Below are positions 43,641-53,683 of a stretch of 64,000 nucleotides of DNA, piece by piece. A model generated the notes under the pieces. It had not been told where the DNA came from. It was given only the letters and a program-made list of their open reading frames with translations, and did no database searches. The first letter of the stretch is position 1. Each line of letters begins with the position of its first letter. Source of the stretch: Mucilaginibacter ginsenosidivorans (GTDB taxonomy: Bacteria; Bacteroidota; Bacteroidia; Sphingobacteriales; Sphingobacteriaceae); contig NZ_CP042436.1 of NCBI RefSeq assembly GCF_007971025.1, positions 124,001 through 188,000 of the forward strand, read 5' to 3'. The translations under genes were made by a program, and so were the position numbers.

Positions 43641-45023
43641 TTAAATGAGGTTTGCTATAAAGCCCGGGTACACACCGATAGCTATCGTAAGTATGGCGGA
43701 CAGACCAAGTACGAAGGTAAAATAACCGGGTACGGTAAGTTCCTCCCGCTCGCTGCTGCGGAAATACATAGAAATGATAACCCTGAAATAATAGAAGATA
43801 CTGATGATAGCATTTACCACAGCGAGAATAACCATGGTGGTTTGGTATTGAGACAATGCCCCGGAAAACACAAAGAACTTACCGATAAACCCAGCGGTAA
43901 GTGGTATACCCGCCAACGAAAGCATGGAAATGGTCAGCACTAAGGCAAGGAAAGGATTCCGTTTACCCAAACCGTTGAACGCTTCGAAATTATCCGTACC
44001 AGCTTGCTGCTGAACCAGGATCAAGGCACCGAAAGCTATAATTGAAGCTATCGAATATGCGGTAGAGTATACAAAAACGGCGTTAGCAGAAGTTGACCCA
44101 AGTGCCACAATGGCAAACAGTAAATACCCCGCATGCGAAATACTAGAGAACGCCAGCATCCTTTTGAAGCTTTGCTGGTACAGGGCCGTAATGTTACCTA
44201 TGAATAATGTAATAATGGTGATCACCAGCAACACCGGCATCCAGAAGTCGGACAGCGGTGCAAAGCAAATAGAGAACAGCCGGAGGAAAGCGGCAAAGGC
44301 AGCCGTTTTAGCAACAGTGGACATAAAGGCCGTAATCAGCGTTGGCGATCCTTCATAAACGTCCGGTGTCCAAAAATGGAACGGTGCTGCGCCGACTTTA
44401 AAGCACAATCCCACAATGATCAGCATAATACCTACATAGAACATCGGGTCGATCTTTTGCTGGGCCAGAACCCATTTATGTATAACATCCAGGTTAAATG
44501 AACCTGAAGCGCCATAGATCAATGCTATACCAAACAGGAGGAAGCCAGTAGAAAATGCTCCCATCAGGAAGTATTTCAGGGCCGCTTCATTGGACGCAAA
44601 ATCGCTTTTTTTGATACCCGCAAGGATATACAAACTTACCGACATGATCTCGATGCCCACAAAAAGCATTGTCAGGTTGTAATAGGATACCATTACAATA
44701 ATACCGGCCAGCGAGAACAGGATAATGGCATAATATTCGGCAACATGGCTGCTTATTCTTTCAAAATATTCTTTGGAAAGCAGGAGTATAAATGCCGTAG
44801 AAATTACGGTGATTGAGGAAAACGCCACCGAAAAGTTATCGAAACGCATCATACCATGGTATATCGGCAGTGCACTGTTAGTTTTTGTCCATGCAGCTAC
44901 CGCAAGTGCCAACGCTCCGAGTAATCCTACTATAGTAACCGGCAATAAAGCGTTTTTGGCCTTAAATAAGCCCAGGTACAACACCAATATTGGCAGAACA
45001 GATAGTAATATTAAGGTATTCAT
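43641..45023 (-). CDS. nuoN: NADH-quinone oxidoreductase subunit N
   Basis: A 460-residue antiporter-like proton-pumping subunit of complex I, with about 14 helices. It has the conserved MSVSLYILAG, the Lys-bearing KYFLMGAFSTGFLLFG helix, FKVGAAPFHFWTPDVYEG and FKRMLAFSSISHAGYLL. Last gene of the nuo operon; nuoM lies 19 bases upstream. Confidence 0.96.
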   Translation of the reverse strand: MNTLILLSVLPILVLYLGLFKAKNALLPVTIVGLLGALALAVAAWTKTNSALPIYHGMMRFDNFSVAFSSITVISTAFILLLSKEYFERISSHVAEYYAIILFSLAGIIVMVSYYNLTMLFVGIEIMSVSLYILAGIKKSDFASNEAALKYFLMGAFSTGFLLFGIALIYGASGSFNLDVIHKWVLAQQKIDPMFYVGIMLIIVGLCFKVGAAPFHFWTPDVYEGSPTLITAFMSTVAKTAAFAAFLRLFSICFAPLSDFWMPVLLVITIITLFIGNITALYQQSFKRMLAFSSISHAGYLLFAIVALGSTSANAVFVYSTAYSIASIIAFGALILVQQQAGTDNFEAFNGLGKRNPFLALVLTISMLSLAGIPLTAGFIGKFFVFSGALSQYQTTMVILAVVNAIISIFYYFRVIISMYFRSSEREELTVPGYFTFVLGLSAILTIAIGVYPGFIANLI

Positions 45024-45042
45024 CCTTCTTTAATTTCTAAAT

Positions 45043-46536
45043 TTAGGGTTTAACAGATCCTAAATGATTGTGTACTGTATTAATTAAATTGTTCACGGCT
45101 GCTTCGGACACGTGCAAAACAGGCTGCGGGTAAACACCTATCGCTATTATCAAAACGCAAATTACCCCCAGCACTACTATTTCCGAACCGCTTATATCGG
45201 TGAAAGTTGCCGTCAGTGCATTGGTCTGCCCCTGCATTACTGCCTTATACATGCGCAACATATACACAGCGCCAAATATCATTGTCAGGCCTGCAATAGC
45301 TGCCATCCAAATGTTATACTGGAACACACTGTTCAGCAACAGGAACTCACCAATAAAACCATTGGTAAGTGGTAAGGCCACCGTGCCGAGTGTTACGATA
45401 AGAAAAGCAATGGCAAACTTAGGCGCCACTTTGGCTATACCACCCAACTGATCGAGCTCGCACGTATTCATTTTACGGCTGATGATATCCCATACAATGA
45501 ATAAACCAACAACGTTGATACCATGATTAAGCATTTGTATCAATGCGCCCTGCAGAGCTTGTGTGGTCCACAAAAATGAGCTTTCCCCTTTGCTGAATGT
45601 GAACAACGCAGCAGCTATCAAACCAACGTGCGCAATGGATGAATAAGCCACCAGGCGTTTGCCGTCTTTTTGCTTGAATGCGATAACAGAAGCGTATACA
45701 ATGCCGATCACCGATAACACAATTGCCATAAATCCCCAATGCTGTACACCAAGTGGCGCTATAGGGATAAGCCAGCGGATAACGCCATAGATACCCATCT
45801 TTAGCATGATACCCGAAAGCATCATGGTACCGGCTGACGGCGCTTCCGTATAAGTATCGGGCTGCCAGGTATGGAAAGGGAATATTGGCATCTTTATGGC
45901 AAAAGCCAGGAAGAAAGCCCAGAATATCCAGCCCTGGTGGTGAGCATCCAGCTTAAGGTCATAAAAATGCGCTAAGTCATAAGTGGAGGCCGGGTCTTGC
46001 ATATGTAAGTAGATGATGCCCAACAGCATAAACAACGAACCTGCAAACGTGTAGATAAAGAACTTGATGTTAACTTTTATACGGTTCTCGCCACCCCACA
46101 TCGCGCAAATAAAATAGATCGGTATCAAAGCGGCCTCCCATCCAACATAGAATAAAAAGCCATCGAGCGCCGTAAATACTGTCAGCAGGCCGGCCTGCAT
46201 AAATAGTATCAGCGCATAAAACACATGCGCGCTTTTGTATTGATTTTTAAAAGTAGAGAGAATAATAAGAGGCACCAGCAACGTGGTCAATATCACCATG
46301 ATCATGCTGATACCATCGATACCTGCTGTAAAGTATATCCCGGCTTTGGGTATCCAGGGTGCGCTTATAGAAAATTGCGTAGATGCATCCGGTACAAATT
46401 TAGCCAGGAATATACCCGCAACAACCAGTTCGGCTACCGCGAAGGTTAGCGCCGCGTATTTCGCGGCTTCTCCTTTGATGAATAAAACAACAAGTGCTGC
46501 AACAACCGGTAAAAAAAGTAAAATACTAACTGTCAT
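45043..46536 (-). CDS. nuoM: NADH-quinone oxidoreductase subunit M
   Basis: A 497-residue antiporter-like proton-pumping subunit. The conserved FYVGWEAALIPIYFICAMWGGENR (Glu of helix 5), AFAIKMPIFPFHTWQPDTYTEAPSAG and KRLVAYSSIAHVGLIAAAL segments are present. Length is normal for the family. It lies 22 bases downstream of nuoL. Confidence 0.97.
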   Translation of the reverse strand: MTVSILLFLPVVAALVVLFIKGEAAKYAALTFAVAELVVAGIFLAKFVPDASTQFSISAPWIPKAGIYFTAGIDGISMIMVILTTLLVPLIILSTFKNQYKSAHVFYALILFMQAGLLTVFTALDGFLFYVGWEAALIPIYFICAMWGGENRIKVNIKFFIYTFAGSLFMLLGIIYLHMQDPASTYDLAHFYDLKLDAHHQGWIFWAFFLAFAIKMPIFPFHTWQPDTYTEAPSAGTMMLSGIMLKMGIYGVIRWLIPIAPLGVQHWGFMAIVLSVIGIVYASVIAFKQKDGKRLVAYSSIAHVGLIAAALFTFSKGESSFLWTTQALQGALIQMLNHGINVVGLFIVWDIISRKMNTCELDQLGGIAKVAPKFAIAFLIVTLGTVALPLTNGFIGEFLLLNSVFQYNIWMAAIAGLTMIFGAVYMLRMYKAVMQGQTNALTATFTDISGSEIVVLGVICVLIIAIGVYPQPVLHVSEAAVNNLINTVHNHLGSVKP

Positions 46537-46558
46537 TTTTTATCTGTAACGCTTATTG

Positions 46559-48454
46559 TTATATCTTGACTAAACTGTATACCAGGATGGCAATAATGCC
46601 GATAACCATCATGAAAATATAGAACCCAACATTGCCTGCCTGCAACAACCGCAAACCTTTGCTCGATCTTACGGATAATTTACCCAGACCGTTAACAATA
46701 CCATCGATGGCAAGCAGGTCGACAACCTTATAGAAGAAAACCGATAACCCATCCAATGGCTTCCTTATCAGGAAATCATATATCTCATCTACATAAAATT
46801 TATTATACGACAGGCTAACCAATCCGGGACGTTCTTCGCTGTCTGCCGCCGGCACATGATTGTTTTTCACATAACGCATATAGGCATAGATCAGCGCCAG
46901 CACCGCACCCGCTACCGAAGCGATCATCAGTGTGATCTCAGTCGACTCCACGGAGCTTGCCTTAGGCAATAATTTTGCCGATTCTTCAAATACCGGCGCA
47001 AGCCAGCCTTCGAGCCAATGGTGGCCACCAAGCGTTTCCGGTACACCAATAAAACCACCCACAATAGAAAGCACAGCAAGAACGATCAAGGGAATGGTCA
47101 TGGTTGGAGGTGATTCATGCAGATGGTGCTCCTGCTCTGCTGTCCCGCGGAACTTACCATAAAAAGTAAGATACAGCATCCTGAACATATAGAACGACGT
47201 GAACATTGCTGTAATAACACCTATCACATACATGCCTTTGTTATGCAGGTAAACCTGCCCCAATATTTCATCCTTCGAGAAAAAGCCGGCAAACGGCGGT
47301 ATGCCCGAAATGGCTATCGTACCGATAAGCATGGTTATGAAGGTGATCTTCAATTTACCCTTCAGGCCGCCCATTTTACGCATGTCCTGTTCGTCACTCA
47401 TGGCGTGGATAACAGAGCCCGCGCCTAAGAATAACAGCGCTTTAAAGAACGCATGGGTAAGCACGTGGAAGAAAGCGCCTGTGTATGCGCCTACTCCCAA
47501 ACCTAAAAACATATAGCCTAATTGTGATACCGTTGAGTAAGCCAGCACCTTTTTAATATCTGTTTGCGATACCGCTATCAGCGCTGCGAATGTTGCCGTG
47601 GCAAGGCCCACTATGGCGATGATCTCCATTGTCAGCGGCGCAAGTGTAAATAAGATGTTCGAACGGGCCACCATATAAACACCAGCCGTAACCATTGTAG
47701 CAGCGTGTATCAGGGCCGACACAGGTGTAGGGCCTGCCATCGCATCGGGCAGCCATGTAAATAATGGCAACTGTGCCGATTTACCCACAGCACCGATAAA
47801 TAACAAAATAGTGATCAAAGTGAACGGCACACCCTGGGTGGTTGCCGCTTTTGGAAAAATATCGGCGTAAGCAGCGCTCCCGAAATAATTGATCAATACG
47901 AATATACCGATAATAAAACCAAGGTCGCCGATACGGTTCATGATGAATGCTTTCTTAGCGGCATCTGCATAAGCAGGGTTAGAGTACCAGAAACCGATAA
48001 GCAGGTACGAACAAAGGCCTACGCCCTCCCAACCTATAAACATTACCAGGTAATTGGAGCCCATTACAAGCAAAAGCATGAAGAATACGAACAGGTTGAG
48101 ATAAGCGAAAAACTTACCAAAACCTTTATCGTGGTGCATATAACCTACCGAATACAAGTGTATCAAAAAACCCACGCCGGTTATGATGAGCATCATCAGC
48201 ACACTCAGCCTGTCCACCAAAAACGAAAACGAAACTTTAAACGCGCCCAGGTCGAACCAGTTAAATAAATTCACTTCGATACTTCCACCATTGCTTACCT
48301 GCATAAATGCGCTGACACTTAAAGCAAATGAAGCTAAGATTACAGCACTGCCGATGAAGCCAATAACGTTTTTAGGCAAAACATTGCGGCCAAGCCCGTT
48401 GACCAGGAAACCAGCTAAGGGTAGTATTGGAATAAGCCAGACGTAATTATCCAT
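46559..48454 (-). CDS. nuoL: NADH-quinone oxidoreductase subunit L
   Basis: A 631-residue proton-pumping subunit with 14 antiporter-like helices, GWEGVGLCSYLLIGFWY, QLPLFTWLPDAMAGPTPVSALIHAATMVTAGVY-type core motifs and KKVLAYSTVSQLGYMFLGLG. The C-terminal lateral helix and final transmembrane anchor follow from about 540. It is separated from nuoK by a 103-base spacer holding C-rich hairpins. Confidence 0.97.
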   Translation of the reverse strand: MDNYVWLIPILPLAGFLVNGLGRNVLPKNVIGFIGSAVILASFALSVSAFMQVSNGGSIEVNLFNWFDLGAFKVSFSFLVDRLSVLMMLIITGVGFLIHLYSVGYMHHDKGFGKFFAYLNLFVFFMLLLVMGSNYLVMFIGWEGVGLCSYLLIGFWYSNPAYADAAKKAFIMNRIGDLGFIIGIFVLINYFGSAAYADIFPKAATTQGVPFTLITILLFIGAVGKSAQLPLFTWLPDAMAGPTPVSALIHAATMVTAGVYMVARSNILFTLAPLTMEIIAIVGLATATFAALIAVSQTDIKKVLAYSTVSQLGYMFLGLGVGAYTGAFFHVLTHAFFKALLFLGAGSVIHAMSDEQDMRKMGGLKGKLKITFITMLIGTIAISGIPPFAGFFSKDEILGQVYLHNKGMYVIGVITAMFTSFYMFRMLYLTFYGKFRGTAEQEHHLHESPPTMTIPLIVLAVLSIVGGFIGVPETLGGHHWLEGWLAPVFEESAKLLPKASSVESTEITLMIASVAGAVLALIYAYMRYVKNNHVPAADSEERPGLVSLSYNKFYVDEIYDFLIRKPLDGLSVFFYKVVDLLAIDGIVNGLGKLSVRSSKGLRLLQAGNVGFYIFMMVIGIIAILVYSLVKI

Positions 48455-48477
48455 TTTTTATAATTCTCAGCCTCTTG

Positions 48478-48549
48478 TCCCCTAAAGGGAAGAAAGCATT
48501 TTGTTATTTTTAAATTCATTTCCACCAGGTTCCTCCCCCTTTCAGGGGG
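48478..48549. repeat. paired C-rich hairpin repeats between nuoL and nuoK
   Basis: TCCCCT-aa-AGGGA at 48478-48490 and CCCCCT-ttc-AGGGGG at 48535-48549, the second followed by GCCGGGGGGC. They interrupt the otherwise tightly packed nuo operon. Confidence 0.6.
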
Positions 48550-48557
48550 CCGGGGGG

Positions 48558-48887
48558 CTACCACTTCAACCTGTTCAGAACATTGATATCCACCGAATTG
48601 GTATTGCGGTAGATCATCACAATGATCGCAAGGCCCACAGCCACTTCGGCCGCTGCCAGCGCCATAATGAAAAACACGAAAACCTGCCCGTTTGGGTCAC
48701 CATGATAAACCGAAAAAGCAGTAAGTAACAAGTTTACAGCATTAAGCATCAACTCAACCGACATAAAAATGATGATCGCATTTCTGCGGATCAGTACACC
48801 TATAACCCCTATCGAAAAAATGATAGCGCTTAAAATGATGTAATGATTGAGTGGTACCGTTTTTACGGCATTAAAAAAACTTTCCAT
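48558..48887 (-). CDS. nuoK: NADH-quinone oxidoreductase subunit K
   Basis: A 109-residue three-helix proton-channel subunit. The two buried glutamates are in [13 protein letters not shown] and the family's [14 protein letters not shown] region and later [16 protein letters not shown] are intact. The start overlaps the nuoJ stop by one base. Confidence 0.96.
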   Translation of the reverse strand: MESFFNAVKTVPLNHYIILSAIIFSIGVIGVLIRRNAIIIFMSVELMLNAVNLLLTAFSVYHGDPNGQVFVFFIMALAAAEVAVGLAIIVMIYRNTNSVDINVLNRLKW

Positions 48888-49387
48888 TACGCAGTGGTTT
48901 TTTTATCTCGTGTAGCCAGCAGCACCGCGCCTACCATTGCCGAAAGCAGCAGCAGCGACGATATCTCAAATGGCAATAAAAATTCATTAAACAATACTTT
49001 CCCAAGGTTTTTTACAAGACCCAGGTCGGGGTTTTTAAGTACAACAGGCTCGGCTATGCCTACCTGCCTTAATGCAGCAATGATGACAAGCATCAGGCAT
49101 CCGCCCCCTAATACCGCGGCTATCTTCACCATGTTCGATTTAACCGGCTCCGCATCCTTATTGAGATTGATGAGCATCAGCGTATACAGGAACAGTACCA
49201 GGATGGCTCCCATGTAAACAATAAAGTTTACGATAGCCAAAAACTGAGCGTTAAGCAATACGTATTGAATGGTGAAGGTGAAGAAGGTTAATATCAGGTA
49301 AAGAATACTGTGCACCGGGTTTTTTGCAGATATAACCAGTACTGCGAACAGTATGGACAAAAATGCGATAAAGTAAAATATACTCAT
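48887..49387 (-). CDS. nuoJ: NADH-quinone oxidoreductase subunit J
   Basis: A 166-residue membrane subunit with five helices. It shows [16 protein letters not shown] and the pi-bulge helix [21 protein letters not shown], both typical of NuoJ. A basic C-terminus ends the protein. It is 57 bases downstream of nuoI. Confidence 0.95.
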   Translation of the reverse strand: MSIFYFIAFLSILFAVLVISAKNPVHSILYLILTFFTFTIQYVLLNAQFLAIVNFIVYMGAILVLFLYTLMLINLNKDAEPVKSNMVKIAAVLGGGCLMLVIIAALRQVGIAEPVVLKNPDLGLVKNLGKVLFNEFLLPFEISSLLLLSAMVGAVLLATRDKKTTA

Positions 49388-49444
49388 TTCTATTATTTAC
49401 AATATAACCCTGTCCCAAAAGTGAGGCAAAGTTATAAACTTCTT

Positions 49445-49942
49445 TTATTGATTTAAGGGTGCCTCCACTAATTTATCCTTACCATATATAAAATCCTTTC
49501 GCAGGTAATCTGCCGGAACAATATCTCCGTCAAGGTATATCGCTTCTTTCGGGCAGGCTTCTTCGCATAACCCACAGAATATACAGCGTAGCATATTAAT
49601 CTCGTAAACGGCCGCGTATTTTTCTTCGCGATACAGGTTCTCCTCGCCTGGTTTACGTTCTGCCGAGATCATAGTGATCGCTTCAGCGGGGCATGATAAT
49701 GCACACAAGCCGCAAGCTGTGCAACGTTCGCGGCCGTGCTCATCACGTTTCAGCGAGTGCATGCCCCGGAAATTTTCGGAAAACTCCCGTTTCTGTTCAG
49801 GATAACGAACAGTTACGTCCTTCCTGAAAAAGTGTTTTATCGTGATCGACAAGCCCCGCAGTATCGCGGGCAGATATATTCGCTCCCAAAAGTTAAGGGG
49901 CTTTGACTCTATTATTTTCCGCTTACCGGTTAATGATTCCAT
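49445..49942 (-). CDS. nuoI: NADH-quinone oxidoreductase subunit I
   Basis: A 165-residue peripheral-arm subunit with two ferredoxin-type [4Fe-4S] motifs: CTACGLCALSCP (about 75-86) and CIFCGLCEEACP (about 120-131). These are clusters N6a and N6b, which pass electrons toward the quinone site. An N-terminal amphipathic helix (LRGLSITIKHFF) anchors it. It lies 13 bases after nuoH. Confidence 0.97.
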   Translation of the reverse strand: MESLTGKRKIIESKPLNFWERIYLPAILRGLSITIKHFFRKDVTVRYPEQKREFSENFRGMHSLKRDEHGRERCTACGLCALSCPAEAITMISAERKPGEENLYREEKYAAVYEINMLRCIFCGLCEEACPKEAIYLDGDIVPADYLRKDFIYGKDKLVEAPLNQ

Positions 49943-49955
49943 TCTCTTTGCTCCT

Positions 49956-50981
49956 TTACTTTATAAAAGTCATCACTATACCCGTTATTACAATATTTGC
50001 TATTGCAAGGGGTATCAGCGTCTTCCACCCAAGGTCCATCAACTGGTCATAACGGAAACGCGGCAATGTCCAGCGAACCCACATGAAAAAGAAGATGAAG
50101 AAAAATATCTTAATGAAAAGCGCCACTACGCCAAGTATCGTTACCCAGTTTTCGGCCAGGCCAAGATGGTGCATATATGGGAAATTGTACCCGCCGAAAT
50201 AAAGCGTAGCCATTACCGCCGACGAAATGAACATGTTGATGTATTCGGCAAACAGGTAAAAACCCAGTTTCATGGATGAATATTCGGTATGGTAACCGCC
50301 TATCAGCTCAGTCTCGCACTCCGGCAGATCGAACGGCGCACGGTTGGTTTCGGCAAAGGCGCATACGATGAATATCAGGAAACCGAGGGGCTGGTATACA
50401 ATGTTCCAGTGCCAGCCATGCTGCTGTGCCGCTATTTCCTTAAGGCTCAATGTACCCGTGGTCATCAGTAAAGCGATGATGGATAGGCCCATCGCAATTT
50501 CGTAGCTGATATTCTGCGATGCAGCACGGATAGCGCCCAATAATGAATATTTGTTATTGGATGCCCACCCGCCTATCATAATGCCATAAACACCCAGCGA
50601 CACCACCCCGAAGATATAAAGCACACCTACGTTGATATCGGTTACCTGCAGTGGTATCCTGTGGCCGCCTATAACAAGTGTCTCGCCCCATGGAATAACA
50701 GCCGACCCAATACAAGCCGTCATGATAGCCAGCGACGGACCAACAATGAACAGGAACCCGTTCGAGGTGGTTGGTATGATCTCCTCTTTCATGAACATTT
50801 TAGCACCGTCGGCCAGCGGCTGTAATATGCCGAATGGCCCGGCACGATTGGGGCCCACCCTGTCCTGCAAAAAAGCAGCTATTTTGCGTTCCGCATAGGT
50901 CGAGTACATGGCGATCAGCAGGCTGACCAGGAATATGATCACGATCAGGGCGAATTTTATCAATATATCAGTCGTTCCCAT
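49956..50981 (-). CDS. nuoH: NADH-quinone oxidoreductase subunit H
   Basis: A 341-residue membrane subunit forming much of the quinone cavity. YAERKIAAFLQDRVGPNRAGPFGILQPLADG is the signature loop near 27-57, and AFAETNRAPFDLPECETELIGGYHTEYSSM (about 210-240) is the second. Eight helices. Its start shares one base with the nuoG stop. Confidence 0.97.
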   Translation of the reverse strand: MGTTDILIKFALIVIIFLVSLLIAMYSTYAERKIAAFLQDRVGPNRAGPFGILQPLADGAKMFMKEEIIPTTSNGFLFIVGPSLAIMTACIGSAVIPWGETLVIGGHRIPLQVTDINVGVLYIFGVVSLGVYGIMIGGWASNNKYSLLGAIRAASQNISYEIAMGLSIIALLMTTGTLSLKEIAAQQHGWHWNIVYQPLGFLIFIVCAFAETNRAPFDLPECETELIGGYHTEYSSMKLGFYLFAEYINMFISSAVMATLYFGGYNFPYMHHLGLAENWVTILGVVALFIKIFFFIFFFMWVRWTLPRFRYDQLMDLGWKTLIPLAIANIVITGIVMTFIK

Positions 50982-51979
50982 TATAAGCGAGTCTCCCTTT
51001 CAAATTGTTCCTTATTTGCTTCCTGCAAAAGCGGGTTGGTTTTTACAACCGGCAGCGGGTGCAGCATTTCGTAATGGTTGGCGCTTTGTACCGACCAGTT
51101 AGCCACCTTCCGCGGACCTTCGATAACCCAATCGCTGGTTTTCTTTTTGTCGAAACGGCAGGTATTACAAATAAACTCTTCCACCTCGCCGTAAACGTCC
51201 TTACGGGCAGTCACCCGCAATACATCTTCGCCTTTATACCAAAGGGTCACTTTGCCATTACATTTTTCATGATCGCAATCGCGGTGTGCCTCAACCGGCT
51301 TGGTAAACCAAACCCGATTTTTAAAGCGGAAGGTCTTATCAGTTAAAGCACCTACCGGGCAAACGTCTATCACGTTTCCCGAAAAGTCATTATCAACTGC
51401 TGCCTGGATATAAGTAGATATTTCAGAATGATCGCCACGGTTCAGTATCCCGTGTATGCGGTGGTCAGTTATCTGGTCGGCAGTAAATACACAGCGGTAG
51501 CAAAGTATGCAGCGCGTCATGTGTAATTGTATCTTGTCGCCTATATCTATCTTATGGAATGTACGGCGGTCAAACTCGTAACGGGTTTTGGCTGCGCCAT
51601 GCTCAAAGCCGAGGTTTTGCAGATCGCACTCTCCTGCCTGGTCGCATATCGGGCAATCCAGCGGATGGTTTATCAGCAACATCTCCACTACGCCCTTGCG
51701 CGCCTCAATTACCTCAGGCGAAGTGAGGTTTTGTACTTCCATACCATCCATTACGGTAGTACGGCACGATGCTACCAGTTTCGGCATCGGGCGCGGGTCC
51801 TTTTCCGAACCCTTGCTTACCTTAACCAAACAGGTTCGGCATTTACCGCCGCTGCCTTGTAACTTGGAATAATAGCACATGGCAGGTGGAACAACATCGC
51901 CACCTATCTGCCTTGCAGCATTAAGGATGGATGTTCCGGGTTCTACCTCAACGGGAATGCCGTCTATTGTTACTTTCAT
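50981..51979 (-). CDS. nuoG: NADH-quinone oxidoreductase subunit G, short form
   Basis: About 332 residues. The N-terminal [2Fe-2S] domain has cysteines in PAMCYYSK and GKCRTC plus VASC. His-ligated N5 is in HPLDCPICDQAGECDL, and N4 ligands are in TRCILCYRCV and VIDVCPVGAL. The C-terminal molybdopterin-like domain of proteobacterial NuoG is absent, the normal state in Bacteroidota as I recall. I use ATG 51979 (MKVTIDG); an upstream ATG at 52063 would translate a C-rich repeat. Confidence 0.94.
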   Translation of the reverse strand: MKVTIDGIPVEVEPGTSILNAARQIGGDVVPPAMCYYSKLQGSGGKCRTCLVKVSKGSEKDPRPMPKLVASCRTTVMDGMEVQNLTSPEVIEARKGVVEMLLINHPLDCPICDQAGECDLQNLGFEHGAAKTRYEFDRRTFHKIDIGDKIQLHMTRCILCYRCVFTADQITDHRIHGILNRGDHSEISTYIQAAVDNDFSGNVIDVCPVGALTDKTFRFKNRVWFTKPVEAHRDCDHEKCNGKVTLWYKGEDVLRVTARKDVYGEVEEFICNTCRFDKKKTSDWVIEGPRKVANWSVQSANHYEMLHPLPVVKTNPLLQEANKEQFERETRL

Positions 51980-51996
51980 TATTAGCCCCCTCTGAA

Positions 51997-52015
51997 TCTC
52001 CCCCTGTTGGGGAGA
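51997..52015. repeat. C-rich hairpin between nuoF and nuoG
   Basis: TCTCCCC-ctgtt-GGGGAGA, a perfect 7-bp stem 17 bases upstream of the nuoG ATG, next to GCCCCCTCTGAA. It belongs to the same family as the copies at 3791, 30411 and 48478. Confidence 0.6.
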
Positions 52016-52090
52016 CTTTTGGATTTTTGTTTTGATAATAAATATGTCCTTCACAAAGCCCATCGGTTACTACCTGATGGACAAAGTTGG

Positions 52091-53455
52091 TTAAGCTGCT
52101 GTCTCTTCTTTCTTTGGCAACGGATCAGCGTAATGTGCCAGCCCGTAATTCCGTGTTGTTGCTTCAGAAGCATGGGTAACATGCCATTCAAATTCGTCCC
52201 TGAAGTGGCGTATGGCGCTGGCTACCGGCCAGGCTGCCGCGTCGCCCAAAGGGCAGATCGTATTTCCTTCTATCTTTTTCGATACGTCAACCAGCAGGTC
52301 CATATCGCTCATTTTCCCGTGACCATATTCCAGGCGATGTAATACTTTTTCCATCCATCCTGTTCCTTCGCGGCATGGCGAACATTGCCCGCAGCTTTCA
52401 TGATGATAGAAACGGGTAAAGTTCCAGGTATTTCTAACTATACACTGATCTTCGTCAAAAGCGATAAAACCACCCGAACCCATCATGGTGCCGCTCACAA
52501 ATCCGCCATCAGCTAATGATTCATAGCTCATCAGGCGGGGCTCGTTGTTAATCGTTTTTAAAAACAGGTTAGCGGGTACAATCGGAACAGATGAACCACC
52601 GGCTACAACAGCTTTCAGGCGTTTGCCGTTGGCTATGCCGCCGCAATATTCATCAGAGTAAAGAAATTCTTCACATGATAAGCCAAGGTCTATCTCATAT
52701 ACACCCGGCTTCTTCACATTGCCTCCGGCTGAGATCAATTTGGTACCCGTACTACGACCGATTCCTATTTTAGCATACTCGTCGCCGCCTTCGTTGATGA
52801 TCGGCACTACGGCTGCTATCGATTCCACATTATTCACTACCGTCGGGCAGCCATATAATCCGGCAATAGCCGGGAATGGTGGTTTGATGCGCGGGTTACC
52901 ACGTTTACCTTCAAGCGATTCAAGCAAAGCAGTCTCCTCGCCACATATATAAGCGCCGCCACCGGGCTGAACATAAAGTTCAAGGTCATACCCTGTTCCT
53001 AAGATATTCTTGCCCAAAAAACCGGCATTTTTTGCTTCCGCGATAGCTCTTTCAAGGATACGTATCTGCGGCATCATTTCACCGCGAACGTAGATGTAAG
53101 ATGTATTGGCACCCAGTGCAAAACTGGACACTATCATTCCCTCTATTAGTAAATGGGGAATATAGGTCATTAAAAAACGGTCCTTAAATGTACCCGGCTC
53201 CGATTCGTCCGCATTGCAAACCAGGTAACGGGCAACACCTTCAGGTTTAGCCAGGAAACTCCATTTCATACCGGTAGGGAAACCGGCACCGCCGCGGCCA
53301 CGCAGACCCGACTTCTTCACCTCCTCCACTATAGCATCCGGGGTAAGGGTCTTAAGCGCCTTCTCAACCGAGGCATAACCACCTTTTTTGCGGTAAACAT
53401 CAAAAGTATTGATGCCGGGTACGTTGATATGTTCTAATAATAATTTGCGTCCCAT
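52091..53455 (-). CDS. nuoF: NADH-quinone oxidoreductase subunit F
   Basis: A 454-residue subunit that oxidises NADH and holds FMN and cluster N3. [16 protein letters not shown] (about 50-65) binds [20 protein letters not shown] and [15 protein letters not shown] bind FMN/NADH, and N3 cysteines are in [13 protein letters not shown] (about 353-365) plus a downstream NTICPLGDA. Full length. A 59-residue membrane protein gene lies immediately upstream. Confidence 0.97.
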   Translation of the reverse strand: MGRKLLLEHINVPGINTFDVYRKKGGYASVEKALKTLTPDAIVEEVKKSGLRGRGGAGFPTGMKWSFLAKPEGVARYLVCNADESEPGTFKDRFLMTYIPHLLIEGMIVSSFALGANTSYIYVRGEMMPQIRILERAIAEAKNAGFLGKNILGTGYDLELYVQPGGGAYICGEETALLESLEGKRGNPRIKPPFPAIAGLYGCPTVVNNVESIAAVVPIINEGGDEYAKIGIGRSTGTKLISAGGNVKKPGVYEIDLGLSCEEFLYSDEYCGGIANGKRLKAVVAGGSSVPIVPANLFLKTINNEPRLMSYESLADGGFVSGTMMGSGGFIAFDEDQCIVRNTWNFTRFYHHESCGQCSPCREGTGWMEKVLHRLEYGHGKMSDMDLLVDVSKKIEGNTICPLGDAAAWPVASAIRHFRDEFEWHVTHASEATTRNYGLAHYADPLPKKEETAA

Positions 53456-53460
53456 TGCTA

Positions 53461-53640
53461 TTAAAAGATCTTTTTGGTTATATGATAGTAATTAACATGC
53501 CTGATAACGCAGGTGGCAAACGCTGCGATAAGTAGCGGAACCAGTATCACGGGATACTCCTGCAAGTCGCCGCGCTGGTAAGAAACCGCCAGCACGATAA
53601 CAAATAAGGTATCCGCAATGATGAGACTTGTTCTGCTCAT
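53461..53640 (-). CDS. 59-residue membrane protein within the nuo operon
   Basis: An open frame from ATG 53640 to TAA 53461 encodes MSRTSLIIADTLFVIVLAVS, a short polar turn (YQRGDLQEYP), a second helix VILVPLLIAAFATCVI and a basic tail RHVNYYHITKKIF. The two-helix hairpin fills the gap between nuoE and nuoF (43 bases from nuoE, five from nuoF) on the same strand. I do not recognise a family; it may be an accessory or assembly factor of complex I, or an unrelated passenger. Confidence 0.65.
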   Translation of the reverse strand: MSRTSLIIADTLFVIVLAVSYQRGDLQEYPVILVPLLIAAFATCVIRHVNYYHITKKIF

Positions 53641-53683
53641 GTTAATGTACCTATGTCGTAATATATTTTCCAGGTGACGTTTT

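Noticed and set aside
50981..51979. NuoG as a truncated gene
   Set aside because: All N-terminal Fe-S motifs are intact and the short form is, as I recall, usual in Bacteroidota, so it is not a pseudogene.
51980..52063. N-terminal extension of NuoG
   Set aside because: The added 28 residues translate a C-rich hairpin repeat; the ferredoxin domain starts at ATG 51979.
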